Assembly: GCA_934216185.1 (NCBI GenBank)
Contig: CAKQBM010000087.1
Span: 1 to 7,758 of the forward strand
DNA length: 7,758 nt
Reading direction: 5' to 3'
Origin: an uncultured Streptococcus sp.
Lineage (GTDB): Bacteria; Bacillota; Bacilli; Lactobacillales; Streptococcaceae
Shown in pieces: positions 1 to 5,208 of the stretch. The notes under the pieces are model-generated. The model was not told where the DNA came from and did not search any database. It saw nothing but the letters and a program-made list of their open reading frames with translations. Numbering within the stretch: the first letter of the stretch is position 1; each line of letters begins with the position of its first letter. Made by a program: the position numbers and the translations under genes.

Positions 1-507
1 ATCTGTACTTGTATTATGATTATGACTGTGTTCCTGCTTCTGACGTTTAATCTCTTCTTTTGTCCGAATATTGTCCGCATGAGCCGCATCCTTAAGGTAA
101 ACATAGTATTTCCCGTCTACCTTAATCACATAGCCACCCTTGATTTCATTGACAATGTCTGAATCCTTCAACTGATAATTTGGATCTTTCATGAGGAGCT
201 CTTCACTGATAATAGCATCATAAGGAACCTTGCCATTATAGTAATGATAGTGATCACCGTGTGACGTCACATAGCCCTGATCTGTAATTTTGATTACAAT
301 TTGCTCAGCCTGAATTCCTTCTTTTTGACTAACCTGATTTGGCGTCAAGTTTTCAGTTTTCTGACTGGACTGGCTGCCATCCACATAAGAGACCCGATTA
401 TTGTCCTTATTTTCTTGTGAGCGATGCTGATTCAGCGCATAAGCACAAAGACTCAAGGATACGATAACAGCTGAGCCTGCTGCTACATATTTTTTATTGA
501 TTTTCAT
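1..507 (-). CDS. phtD: Pneumococcal histidine triad protein, N-terminal part (PhtD-like)
   Basis: The first 169 codons of a surface histidine triad protein; the gene continues beyond the left edge. The N-terminus (MKINKKYVAAG) leads into a hydrophobic stretch at residues 8-25 with an LSLC motif ending at Cys21, matching the LxxC motif of Pht export signals. The first HxxHxH triad is H83/H86/H88 (HGDHYHYY), followed by the conserved YDAIISEELLMKDPNYQ block and a histidine-rich HSHNH at the break. Pht proteins bind zinc at these triads, sit on the cell surface and are thought to pass zinc to AdcAII. The ATG is preceded by GAGGA, which overlaps the adcAII stop codon; only 7 bases separate the two genes, so it is the second gene of the adcAII operon. 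The order behind adcAII points to PhtD, but Pht N-termini are nearly identical, so the paralogue name is less certain than the family. Confidence 0.9.
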   Translation of the reverse strand, partial: MKINKKYVAAGSAVIVSLSLCAYALNQHRSQENKDNNRVSYVDGSQSSQKTENLTPNQVSQKEGIQAEQIVIKITDQGYVTSHGDHYHYYNGKVPYDAIISEELLMKDPNYQLKDSDIVNEIKGGYVIKVDGKYYVYLKDAAHADNIRTKEEIKRQKQEHSHNHNTSTD

Positions 508-514
508 TCTTTCC

Positions 515-1432
515 TCACTTTAATTCTTCTGCTAAAACACTTATATTTTCTTCAAGATTTTCTAAATAGGTCTTGTCATTTTGTGGGTCTGCCTCTAAAG
601 GATTCAGAGTTTTAAGACCCACACCTGTTGATTTGACAAGAGTTTCAGCTACTTTTGAAGAAGCGTTACTTTCTGTAAAAATCGTTTTAACCTTATAGGT
701 TTTAACAAATTCCTGAATTTCTGTTAGTTGTCTTGGACTTGGTTCTTGTTCAGGAGAGATGCCTGCAATACCGAGTTGATTGAGTCCAAATCGCTTCGCC
801 AGATAAGAAAAGGCTGTATGTTGTGTTACAAAAGTCTTCTGACTCGCTTTTTCAAATTTAGGTTGGAATTTCTTAGTTAGTTCTTGAGCTTTTTTGATAA
901 AGGCTTGCGCATTTTTCTGATAAGTTTCTTTGTGCTCACTATCAACCTCTGAAAGTTTATCAGCGATAATCTGAGCTTCTTCGCCAGCTTTTTCAGGATC
1001 TAGCCAAGTGTGAGGGTCATAGAGCGTTTTTTCATCAACTCCATCCCCTGCTTCCACATCTTCTAGCCCTGGGACGCGGTCTAAAGTCATTCCCTCTGAA
1101 GCCTCTAAAACCTTAACTTTAGATTTTTTTAGATTGGGATCTAAACTTCCTGCCCAAGATTCGAGCGTATGAGAATGGTAAACAAACACATCTGCATCAT
1201 AGATGGCTGCGATATCATTTGCTGAAGGTTCAAAGGAGTGAATTCCACTACTTGACTGAATCATCCGAACATCATTCAAGTCACCAGATACTTCCTTTAC
1301 CATAGCGTAGATAGGATAGAAACTGGTCACAATTTTCATCCCTTTCCCTGACTGGCTTTCCTTTTGACCACAAGCACCTAAACACAAAAGAAAGATACTT
1401 AACAATACTAAAAATAAACTTTGTTTCTTCAT
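515..1432 (-). CDS. adcAII: Zinc-binding adhesin-type lipoprotein AdcAII (Lmb family)
   Basis: Extracellular solute-binding lipoprotein of the cluster A-I (ZnuA/Lmb) family, 305 aa. It captures zinc for the AdcCB ABC importer. The signal peptide has lipobox LGAC, with Cys21 as the lipidated residue. Likely zinc ligands, counted from the chosen ATG, are H65 (GIHSFEPS), H141 (DPHTWLDP), H205 (TQHTAFSY) and E280 (PLEAD); their spacings of 76, 64 and 75 match those I recall for Lmb. There is no long histidine-rich loop, as is usual for AdcAII rather than AdcA. An in-frame TTG four codons upstream (1444) directly abuts the AAGGAG, too close for ribosome binding, so I chose the ATG at 1432, although its spacing of 12 bases is long. 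phtD follows 7 bases downstream. A promoter and two AdcR-like boxes lie just upstream. Confidence 0.95.
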   Translation of the reverse strand: MKKQSLFLVLLSIFLLCLGACGQKESQSGKGMKIVTSFYPIYAMVKEVSGDLNDVRMIQSSSGIHSFEPSANDIAAIYDADVFVYHSHTLESWAGSLDPNLKKSKVKVLEASEGMTLDRVPGLEDVEAGDGVDEKTLYDPHTWLDPEKAGEEAQIIADKLSEVDSEHKETYQKNAQAFIKKAQELTKKFQPKFEKASQKTFVTQHTAFSYLAKRFGLNQLGIAGISPEQEPSPRQLTEIQEFVKTYKVKTIFTESNASSKVAETLVKSTGVGLKTLNPLEADPQNDKTYLENLEENISVLAEELK

Positions 1433-1448
1433 GAACAGTTCCAACTCC

Positions 1449-1460
1449 TTAACCGTTTAA
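1449..1460. promoter_or_regulatory. AdcR-like operator box, proximal
   Basis: TTAACCGTTTAA matches the AdcR consensus TTAACYRGTTAA at 11 of 12 positions. It touches the AAGGAG ribosome binding site of adcAII and is directly adjacent to a second box. AdcR is the zinc-dependent MarR-type repressor of adcAII and pht genes in pneumococcus, so zinc-repressed expression is expected. The match was made by eye. Confidence 0.7.
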
Positions 1461-1472
1461 TTAACTGGTAAA
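1461..1472. promoter_or_regulatory. AdcR-like operator box, distal
   Basis: TTAACTGGTAAA also matches TTAACYRGTTAA at 11 of 12 positions. It begins at the next base after the proximal box. It starts one base downstream of the -10 hexamer and covers the expected transcription start, so a bound repressor would block RNA polymerase. Confidence 0.75.
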
Positions 1473-1473
1473 C

Positions 1474-1502
1474 ATTCTACTCTTAAAAATTTAATCTGTC
1501 AA
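1474..1502 (-). promoter_or_regulatory. Sigma-A promoter of adcAII-phtD
   Basis: On the minus strand a perfect -35 TTGACA (1497-1502) is separated by 17 bases from the -10 TAGAAT (1474-1479), one mismatch from consensus. A/T-rich sequence upstream (1503-1543) could act as an UP element. The expected start near 1467 falls inside the AdcR-like boxes. Confidence 0.85.
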
Positions 1503-1540
1503 GCTATTTTTAGAAAAAAATTGAAATTTCTTTCACATAT

Positions 1541-1574
1541 AAAAATCTGCTGAGTTTCAACAACTCAACAGATT
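1541..1574 (-). terminator. Rho-independent terminator downstream of the permease and BOX
   Basis: Arms 1544-1556 and 1562-1574 form a 13-bp stem with one G-T pair and a 5-base loop. Read on the minus strand, the stem runs into ATTTTTATATG. The U tract is modest. It would end permease transcription that passes through the BOX element and isolate the adcAII promoter. Confidence 0.6.
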
Positions 1575-1583
1575 CTCACTTTA

Positions 1584-1735
1584 TATACTCAATGAAAACC
1601 AAAGAGCAAACTAGGAAGCTAGCCGTAGGTTGCTCAAAACACTGTTTTGAGGTTGTAGATAAGACTGACGAAGTCAGTCACATATATACGGTAAGGCGAC
1701 GCTGACGTGGTTTGAATTTGATTTTCGAAGAGTAT
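1584..1735 (-). repeat. BOX element (boxA-boxB-boxC)
   Basis: A 152-bp intergenic repeat recognised as a minimal pneumococcal BOX with one copy of each module. Read on the minus strand, boxA starts at about 1735 (ATACTCTTCGAAAAT) and contains CCACGTCAGCGTCGCC. boxB holds GACTTCGTCAGT and the palindrome CAAAACAGTGTTTTGAG. boxC ends in TCATTGAGTATA at 1584. BOX elements form stable RNA stem-loops and can influence expression of neighbours. This one touches the stop codon of the permease, so it lies in the 3' end of that transcript. Confidence 0.93.
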
Positions 1736-3126
1736 TATTCTTCTATGGTAGAATGCTTATAGCCATAAGTAAAGTAAATAAAACTTCCTACTAACAACGC
1801 AACTAGGAAAGCAATCCAAGTTTCCATATTATACTGTAACATAAAGGATAAACAAATGATGATTGATAAAATCGGTAATAATGGGACCAAGGGTGTTTTA
1901 AATTCTCCAGCTTTGGGCATTCCCTTTTCTCTCCGTAAGCGAATCAGGCCATAAGGCAGCAGGATCAGGTAAGACAAGGTACAAATATTTAAGAAGGCTG
2001 CGATACTAGCAAGAGGGAACATTCCTGCTGCTACTGCTGAAGCTAGACCTGTCAAGATAGTAGCATTTTTTGGTACCTTGCTTGTTTTGGTCAGTTCTTT
2101 AAAGGCAGCAGGCATCAGGCCGTCACGCGCTAAACTGTAAATCATACGCGATAGGGCATAGGTCATCGAGATACAAACCGTAATCAAGGTCAAGATAGCC
2201 ACTAATGACACATAGTTAGCTGCCCAACCAATCCCAATACTACGAAGAGCAAATGCAACGGCATCATCGGCATTTAGATGACTATAGTGAACCACACCAG
2301 TCAAAACAAGCGTCACTAAGGCATAAAGAATGGTTACGATAGAAAGCGATAAGACAATCCCTCTAGGAATATTTTTTTGAGGAGTCTTGACTTCATCTAC
2401 AGCCATAGAGATGGATTCGAATCCTAAAAATCCAAAGAACATTAAGGAGGCACCAGCCATAATACCAGTACTAGCGCCATATATTTGTCCAAAACCATAG
2501 GGAGCAAAATTACTCCAATTATCAAGCTTGATATGCCAGATTCCTACTAAAACAAAGAGAGCTAAAGCGGAAAATTTCAAAATCACTAGAATAGAGTTAA
2601 AGCGTAAGGCTGCCTTAGCATTAAGTAAAACAAGCGAGGTAACTAGAACCAATACAAGAGTAGGTAGTAAATCAACAAACGTCCCTGTTTGAGGATTAAA
2701 GGTACCATTTAAAGCATGAGGAAGGGCTATCCCGTATTGAGCGAGCAAGCCTTTAAAATAAGCTGCCCAACCCGAAGCCACACCAGATATGGCTGTCATG
2801 AACTCCATCATGGTTAACCAGCCAGCCAACCAGGCTGGGAATTCTCCTAAGATGGCATAGAGGTAACTGTAGGCACCACCTGTAGCAGGTACTCGTGAGG
2901 CAAATTCTGCAAAAAAAAGGGCTGATAATCCTACACATAAGGCAGAAATGACAATTGAAATCACTAGCGCTGGACCAGCAAGTGTGGCAGCTGCAGTACC
3001 TGTAATTGTAAAGACGCCTGTCCCTACCATGGCTCCGATACCCAGCAAAATCAAATCCCATAACTTCAAATGCCTGTGCATCTCCGTTTTATCTAAACTT
3101 ACATTCTTTGTTCTAAATATATTCAT
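1735..3126 (-). CDS. APC-family amino acid permease
   Basis: Integral membrane transporter of 463 aa with about 12 hydrophobic segments, most similar in pattern to the cationic amino acid transporter (CAT/YfnA-like) branch of the APC superfamily. The first helix carries the substrate-binding signature at residues 29-39 (GIGAMVGTGVF), followed by GPALVISIVIS and the ELGEFPAW-like segment typical of the family. The exact substrate cannot be read from sequence. A TTG six codons upstream (3144) is possible but has no ribosome site, while the ATG at 3126 has GGAG six bases upstream, so I chose the ATG. It has its own promoter and is separated from etrx2 by a terminator, so it is probably monocistronic. 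Its stop codon touches a BOX element. In reference pneumococci I recall this permease lying between etrx2 and adcAII. Confidence 0.93.
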   Translation of the reverse strand: MNIFRTKNVSLDKTEMHRHLKLWDLILLGIGAMVGTGVFTITGTAAATLAGPALVISIVISALCVGLSALFFAEFASRVPATGGAYSYLYAILGEFPAWLAGWLTMMEFMTAISGVASGWAAYFKGLLAQYGIALPHALNGTFNPQTGTFVDLLPTLVLVLVTSLVLLNAKAALRFNSILVILKFSALALFVLVGIWHIKLDNWSNFAPYGFGQIYGASTGIMAGASLMFFGFLGFESISMAVDEVKTPQKNIPRGIVLSLSIVTILYALVTLVLTGVVHYSHLNADDAVAFALRSIGIGWAANYVSLVAILTLITVCISMTYALSRMIYSLARDGLMPAAFKELTKTSKVPKNATILTGLASAVAAGMFPLASIAAFLNICTLSYLILLPYGLIRLRREKGMPKAGEFKTPLVPLLPILSIIICLSFMLQYNMETWIAFLVALLVGSFIYFTYGYKHSTIEE

Positions 3127-3155
3127 CTTTTTCTCCAAAATCAAATGATGATTCT

Positions 3156-3185
3156 ATTTTACCATAAATATAGAACATTTGTGAA
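3156..3185 (-). promoter_or_regulatory. Promoter of the amino acid permease
   Basis: On the minus strand, TTCACA (3180-3185) and TAAAAT (3156-3161) are separated by 18 bases. The -10 is preceded by TGG, an extended -10 (TGn) common in streptococci. It lies about 30 bases before the ATG, downstream of the etrx2 terminator. Confidence 0.7.
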
Positions 3186-3203
3186 TAATTATAAAATATT
3201 TTT

Positions 3204-3238
3204 CTAAAAAAATCTGACTACTCTTTTGTAATCAGATT
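3204..3238 (-). terminator. Rho-independent terminator of ccdA2-etrx2
   Basis: Arms 3211-3220 and 3229-3238 form a 10-bp stem (AATCTGATTA on the minus strand) with one G-T pair and an 8-base loop. It is followed on the minus strand by a run of seven T. It lies 13 bases after the etrx2 stop. Confidence 0.85.
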
Positions 3239-3251
3239 TTCTTTATCAATT

Positions 3252-3818
3252 CTAATTCATTTCTTTAAAGGCTGCTTCTGCATCCGCATTACTGATAACA
3301 CCAAATTGAATCTTTCCAATCTTTCCTTGACTATCAATTAGGTATTCTGTAGGAATGCTTCGAATTTGATAAGCTTGGAATGTGGTTGCTTTTGTGTCAT
3401 AAAGAACTGGGATATCTTTATATCCTTGTTCTTGGAACCATTGTGGGAATTGCTCAACAGTTTTTTCACCTTGAATTCCTGGTGCAATGACACTAAGAAT
3501 TTCGAAATCGCGATCTGGTTTTGCCGCTAGTTCCATCAACTCAGGCATACTTTTCTTACATGGACCACACCAGGAAGCCCAAAACTTCAAGTAAACTTTT
3601 TTACCCTTATAATCAGATAACTTGACTTCTTTGCTATCCATTGATTGCAAGGTAAAATCTGGAGCCTCTTTCCCAACAGCAATTTGTTGTACAGGCGTTT
3701 GTTGTTGCTGTTTTGGGGATTGTTGTGGAGCTTGAGTCTTTTTAGTCTCTTCCTCACCACAGGCAATCAATACGATTAATGACAAGAGGCTTAAACCAGC
3801 AAACATTACTTTTTTCAT
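3252..3818 (-). CDS. etrx2: Extracellular thioredoxin-like lipoprotein Etrx2
   Basis: Surface TlpA/ResA-type thioredoxin lipoprotein of 188 aa. In pneumococcus Etrx proteins help reduce oxidised methionine via the surface reductase MsrAB2 and receive electrons from CcdA. The signal peptide ends in lipobox LIAC (Cys20). A glutamine/proline-rich linker covers about residues 29-45. The thioredoxin fold follows, with the active site WCGPC (C84 and C87) and the cis-proline loop SIPT (P156). It starts with ATG, 11 bases after the ccdA2 stop, with GGAG lying between the two genes, so the pair is an operon. The pairing with ccdA2 and the position next to the permease and adcAII favour Etrx2 over Etrx1. 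Confidence 0.92.
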   Translation of the reverse strand: MKKVMFAGLSLLSLIVLIACGEEETKKTQAPQQSPKQQQQTPVQQIAVGKEAPDFTLQSMDSKEVKLSDYKGKKVYLKFWASWCGPCKKSMPELMELAAKPDRDFEILSVIAPGIQGEKTVEQFPQWFQEQGYKDIPVLYDTKATTFQAYQIRSIPTEYLIDSQGKIGKIQFGVISNADAEAAFKEMN

Positions 3819-3829
3819 CTTTTTCTCCG

Positions 3830-4537
3830 TTATTCAAAAATTCCAGCTAGAACATTTACTTGTCCTAATAGTAATAAAATTCCCATTAAAATAATGAGGA
3901 AACCACCAATTTTCTTCAGTAGCATCATATGACGTTTGATTTTACTAAAATATGGGATAACTAGGCCTGAAGCTAGTGCCAAGACCAAGAAAGGAATGGC
4001 CATCCCCAGAGTGTAAATCAAGGTATAAATGGCTCCTTGCCAAGCCCCATTGCCTCCAGAAGCCGCAAGCGCTAAAACAGAACTTAAAACTGGACCAATA
4101 CAAGGCGTCCAACCAAAGCTAAAGGTAATACCAAGTAAAAATGCTGACCAATAACGATTGGCTGCTGATTTCTTGAAAGTAAAGCTTTTTTGAACCTCTA
4201 ATTTCTTAAAATGAAAAATTCCCATCTGGTGAAGTCCCAAAATGATAATAATTGTTCCCATAACATATCGAAACCAATTTGCATAGAGAATATTACCAAA
4301 GTAACCAGCACCAAATCCTAGAATAAAGAAAATGAGTGAAATACCTGCGATAAAGCAAAGTGTTCGAATCAAACCCGACCAGAAAACCTTTCTCCCAAAT
4401 AAGGAAAAACTTTTTGCACTTTCTTGATCATCCAGCAAAATTCCAGTGTAAACTGGTAACAGAGGAAAAATACAAGGGGAAAAGAATGACAAGATTCCTG
4501 CTAGAAAAACGGAAATTGAAAATACTATCGTTTCCAA
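3830..4537 (-). CDS. ccdA2: CcdA/DsbD-type membrane thiol-disulfide transporter
   Basis: Six-helix membrane protein of 235 aa that carries reducing power from cytoplasmic thioredoxin to the outside. Its redox cysteines are C22 in FFSPCIFPLLPVY (helix 1) and C146 in GWTPCIGPV (helix 4), both within the family's PC motifs. The partner is Etrx2, encoded 11 bases downstream. The start is unusual: the frame begins with TTG at 4537, an in-frame stop lies seven codons upstream, and the next methionine is deep inside the protein, so TTG is the only sensible start. The ribosome site in front is poor (AAGAAAG at a distance). A RUP-like sequence and a 107-bp RUP lie upstream. Confidence 0.9.
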   Translation of the reverse strand: METIVFSISVFLAGILSFFSPCIFPLLPVYTGILLDDQESAKSFSLFGRKVFWSGLIRTLCFIAGISLIFFILGFGAGYFGNILYANWFRYVMGTIIIILGLHQMGIFHFKKLEVQKSFTFKKSAANRYWSAFLLGITFSFGWTPCIGPVLSSVLALAASGGNGAWQGAIYTLIYTLGMAIPFLVLALASGLVIPYFSKIKRHMMLLKKIGGFLIILMGILLLLGQVNVLAGIFE

Positions 4538-4570
4538 TAAAGAACCAACTTTCTTAATAATTCATATCCT

Positions 4571-4576
4571 ATTGTA
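4571..4576 (-). promoter_or_regulatory. Possible -10 element for ccdA2-etrx2
   Basis: TACAAT on the minus strand, inside TATAGTACAAT, lies about 33 bases before the TTG start. At 17-base spacing the -35 position reads CATACA, matching consensus only at its last three bases. No better candidate was found between here and the RUP element. The sequence resembles a RUP terminus. Confidence 0.35.
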
Positions 4577-4636
4577 CTATAATCAAGTTTATTTGTATGA
4601 TTTCTACTACGCAAATTGAATTAGCCTATAATGGGA

Positions 4637-4743
4637 TATAATAGATTGAACTTAAAATAGTACGCTACGAATTCTAAAACATTTCTAAAAATTAATTTGA
4701 CTTTCCTAATCAATTTGTTCATATCTTATTTCAATATACTATA
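4637..4743. repeat. RUP element (repeat unit in pneumococcus)
   Basis: The outermost TATA motifs bound a stretch of exactly 107 bp, the known RUP length. The ends are imperfect inverted repeats: TATAATAGATTGAACTTAA on the left, and TATAGTATATTGAAATAAG on the right read from the other strand. The interior (GACTTTCCTAATCAATTTG) agrees with my memory of RUP sequence. RUPs are small non-autonomous elements thought to be moved by IS630-Spn1 transposase into TA targets. No transposase gene is present. Confidence 0.8.
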
Positions 4744-4785
4744 ATCTTATTCTTTACTAGTCGATTCGAATTTTGTCCCCAACAG

Positions 4786-4837
4786 CAAAAGAAAAGCCTG
4801 TCACACAAGCTTAAATGCTTGATAGGACAGGCTTTTT
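4786..4837 (-). terminator. Strong terminator, native to hup
   Basis: Arms 4792-4802 and 4826-4836 pair over 11 bp (core AAGCCTGTC), with an inner CAAGC/GCTTG stem. The minus strand continues into TTTTCTTTT and the plus strand into TTTTT, so it can work both ways. It follows the hup stop codon by about 10 bases and is most simply the original hup terminator, now left at the far side of the prophage. Confidence 0.9.
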
Positions 4838-4846
4838 AAAGGCTGA

Positions 4847-4870
4847 TTATTTAACAGCGTCTTTAAGAGC
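4847..4870 (-). pseudogene. hup: 3'-end remnant of hup (HU protein): prophage attachment junction
   Basis: Minus-strand codons read A-L-K-D-A-V-K-stop, the exact C-terminus of streptococcal HU (GKALKDAVK). Upstream of Ala the HU sequence (AFKAGK) is lost and replaced by unrelated DNA; the frame meets a TAG eight codons earlier. A strong terminator follows the stop. A short 3' fragment beside a phage lysis module is what site-specific integration into a gene 3' end leaves at one junction; the complete gene, ending in a phage-borne copy of these bases, should be at the other prophage end. At least these 24 bases are the candidate att core. The assignment rests on seven residues plus context. 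Confidence 0.75.
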
Positions 4871-4900
4871 AAATGATTTTAGATAAGACTATATAAACGA

Positions 4901-4923
4901 AAACCCTTGAAAAATAAGGGTTT
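4901..4923. repeat. Small hairpin near the attachment site
   Basis: AAACCCTT and AAGGGTTT form a perfect 8-bp stem around a 7-base loop. On the minus strand it is followed by TTCGTTTATA, a weak U tract. It may be a secondary terminator behind the lysin terminator or part of the integration site. Confidence 0.5.
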
Positions 4924-4979
4924 ATACGTCATAAACTACATATATTTTTTACCGTAAAAATACAAAAGTTTACACCTTA

Positions 4980-5004
4980 TGCCCCTTTTTTGCCCCCTGT
5001 TTTT
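4980..5004. repeat. Tandem TGCCCC repeat
   Basis: TGCCCCTTTTT at 4980-4990 is followed directly by TGCCCCCTGTTTTT at 4991-5004, giving two copies with an 11-bp period. The position, 110 bases from the hup remnant, suggests arm-type integrase binding sites, but this is inference. Confidence 0.4.
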
Positions 5005-5010
5005 ATTATT

Positions 5011-5138
5011 AACAAAATGGCGTTTTTGACAATAATGCCCTGCCATTCTCCTCTCTATTCTTCAAGAAAACGCTTTTTTGAACAATAGGATTTAGATTTC
5101 TGTTTCTAATCATTCAAAATGCGTGTTTTTGAACAATA
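5011..5138. repeat. Three phased dyad repeats in the phage end
   Basis: Three related copies end in TTTTTGA(A)CAATA. They lie at 5011-5034, 5061-5087 and 5113-5138. Each is itself an imperfect inverted repeat, clearest in the third (TTCAAAA ... TTTTGAA). The GC-containing centre varies (TGGCG, CGC, TGCGTG). The copies are 50 to 53 bases apart, about five helical turns, so proteins bound to them would face the same side of the DNA. The stretch between the lysin terminator and the hup remnant holds no gene; these repeats are its main content. Confidence 0.6.
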
Positions 5139-5165
5139 AAAAAACCGCAAGCCTAAGCCTGCGGT
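5138..5165 (-). terminator. Terminator of the phage lysis operon
   Basis: On the minus strand, ACCGCAGGC and GCTTGCGGT form a 9-bp stem with one G-T pair and a 4-base TTAG loop, followed directly by seven T. It lies 43 bases after the lysin stop and ends the late phage transcript. Confidence 0.93.
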
Positions 5166-5208
5166 GAAAGAACATTTTAGAAAGTTTCCTTTCTATTTAT
5201 TTTTAAGA

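Noticed and set aside
1433..1444. TTG start four codons upstream of adcAII
   Set aside because: It lies directly against the AAGGAG, leaving no spacing. The ATG at 1432 gives the usual family length of 305 aa and a normal lipoprotein signal.
3127..3144. TTG start six codons upstream of the permease
   Set aside because: The GGAG lies inside this extension and is well spaced for the ATG at 3126.
2753..3148. Short open frames on both strands over the permease N-terminal half
   Set aside because: They lie inside a well-supported membrane protein gene, have no ribosome sites and resemble no protein I know.
4360..4557. Plus-strand open frame across the ccdA2 start
   Set aside because: It is antisense to a conserved gene, with no ribosome site and no recognisable protein.
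4871..5137. A hidden small gene or integrase in the phage end
   Set aside because: No open frame of useful length with a start and ribosome site is present on either strand. The stretch is A/T-rich and repeat-containing.
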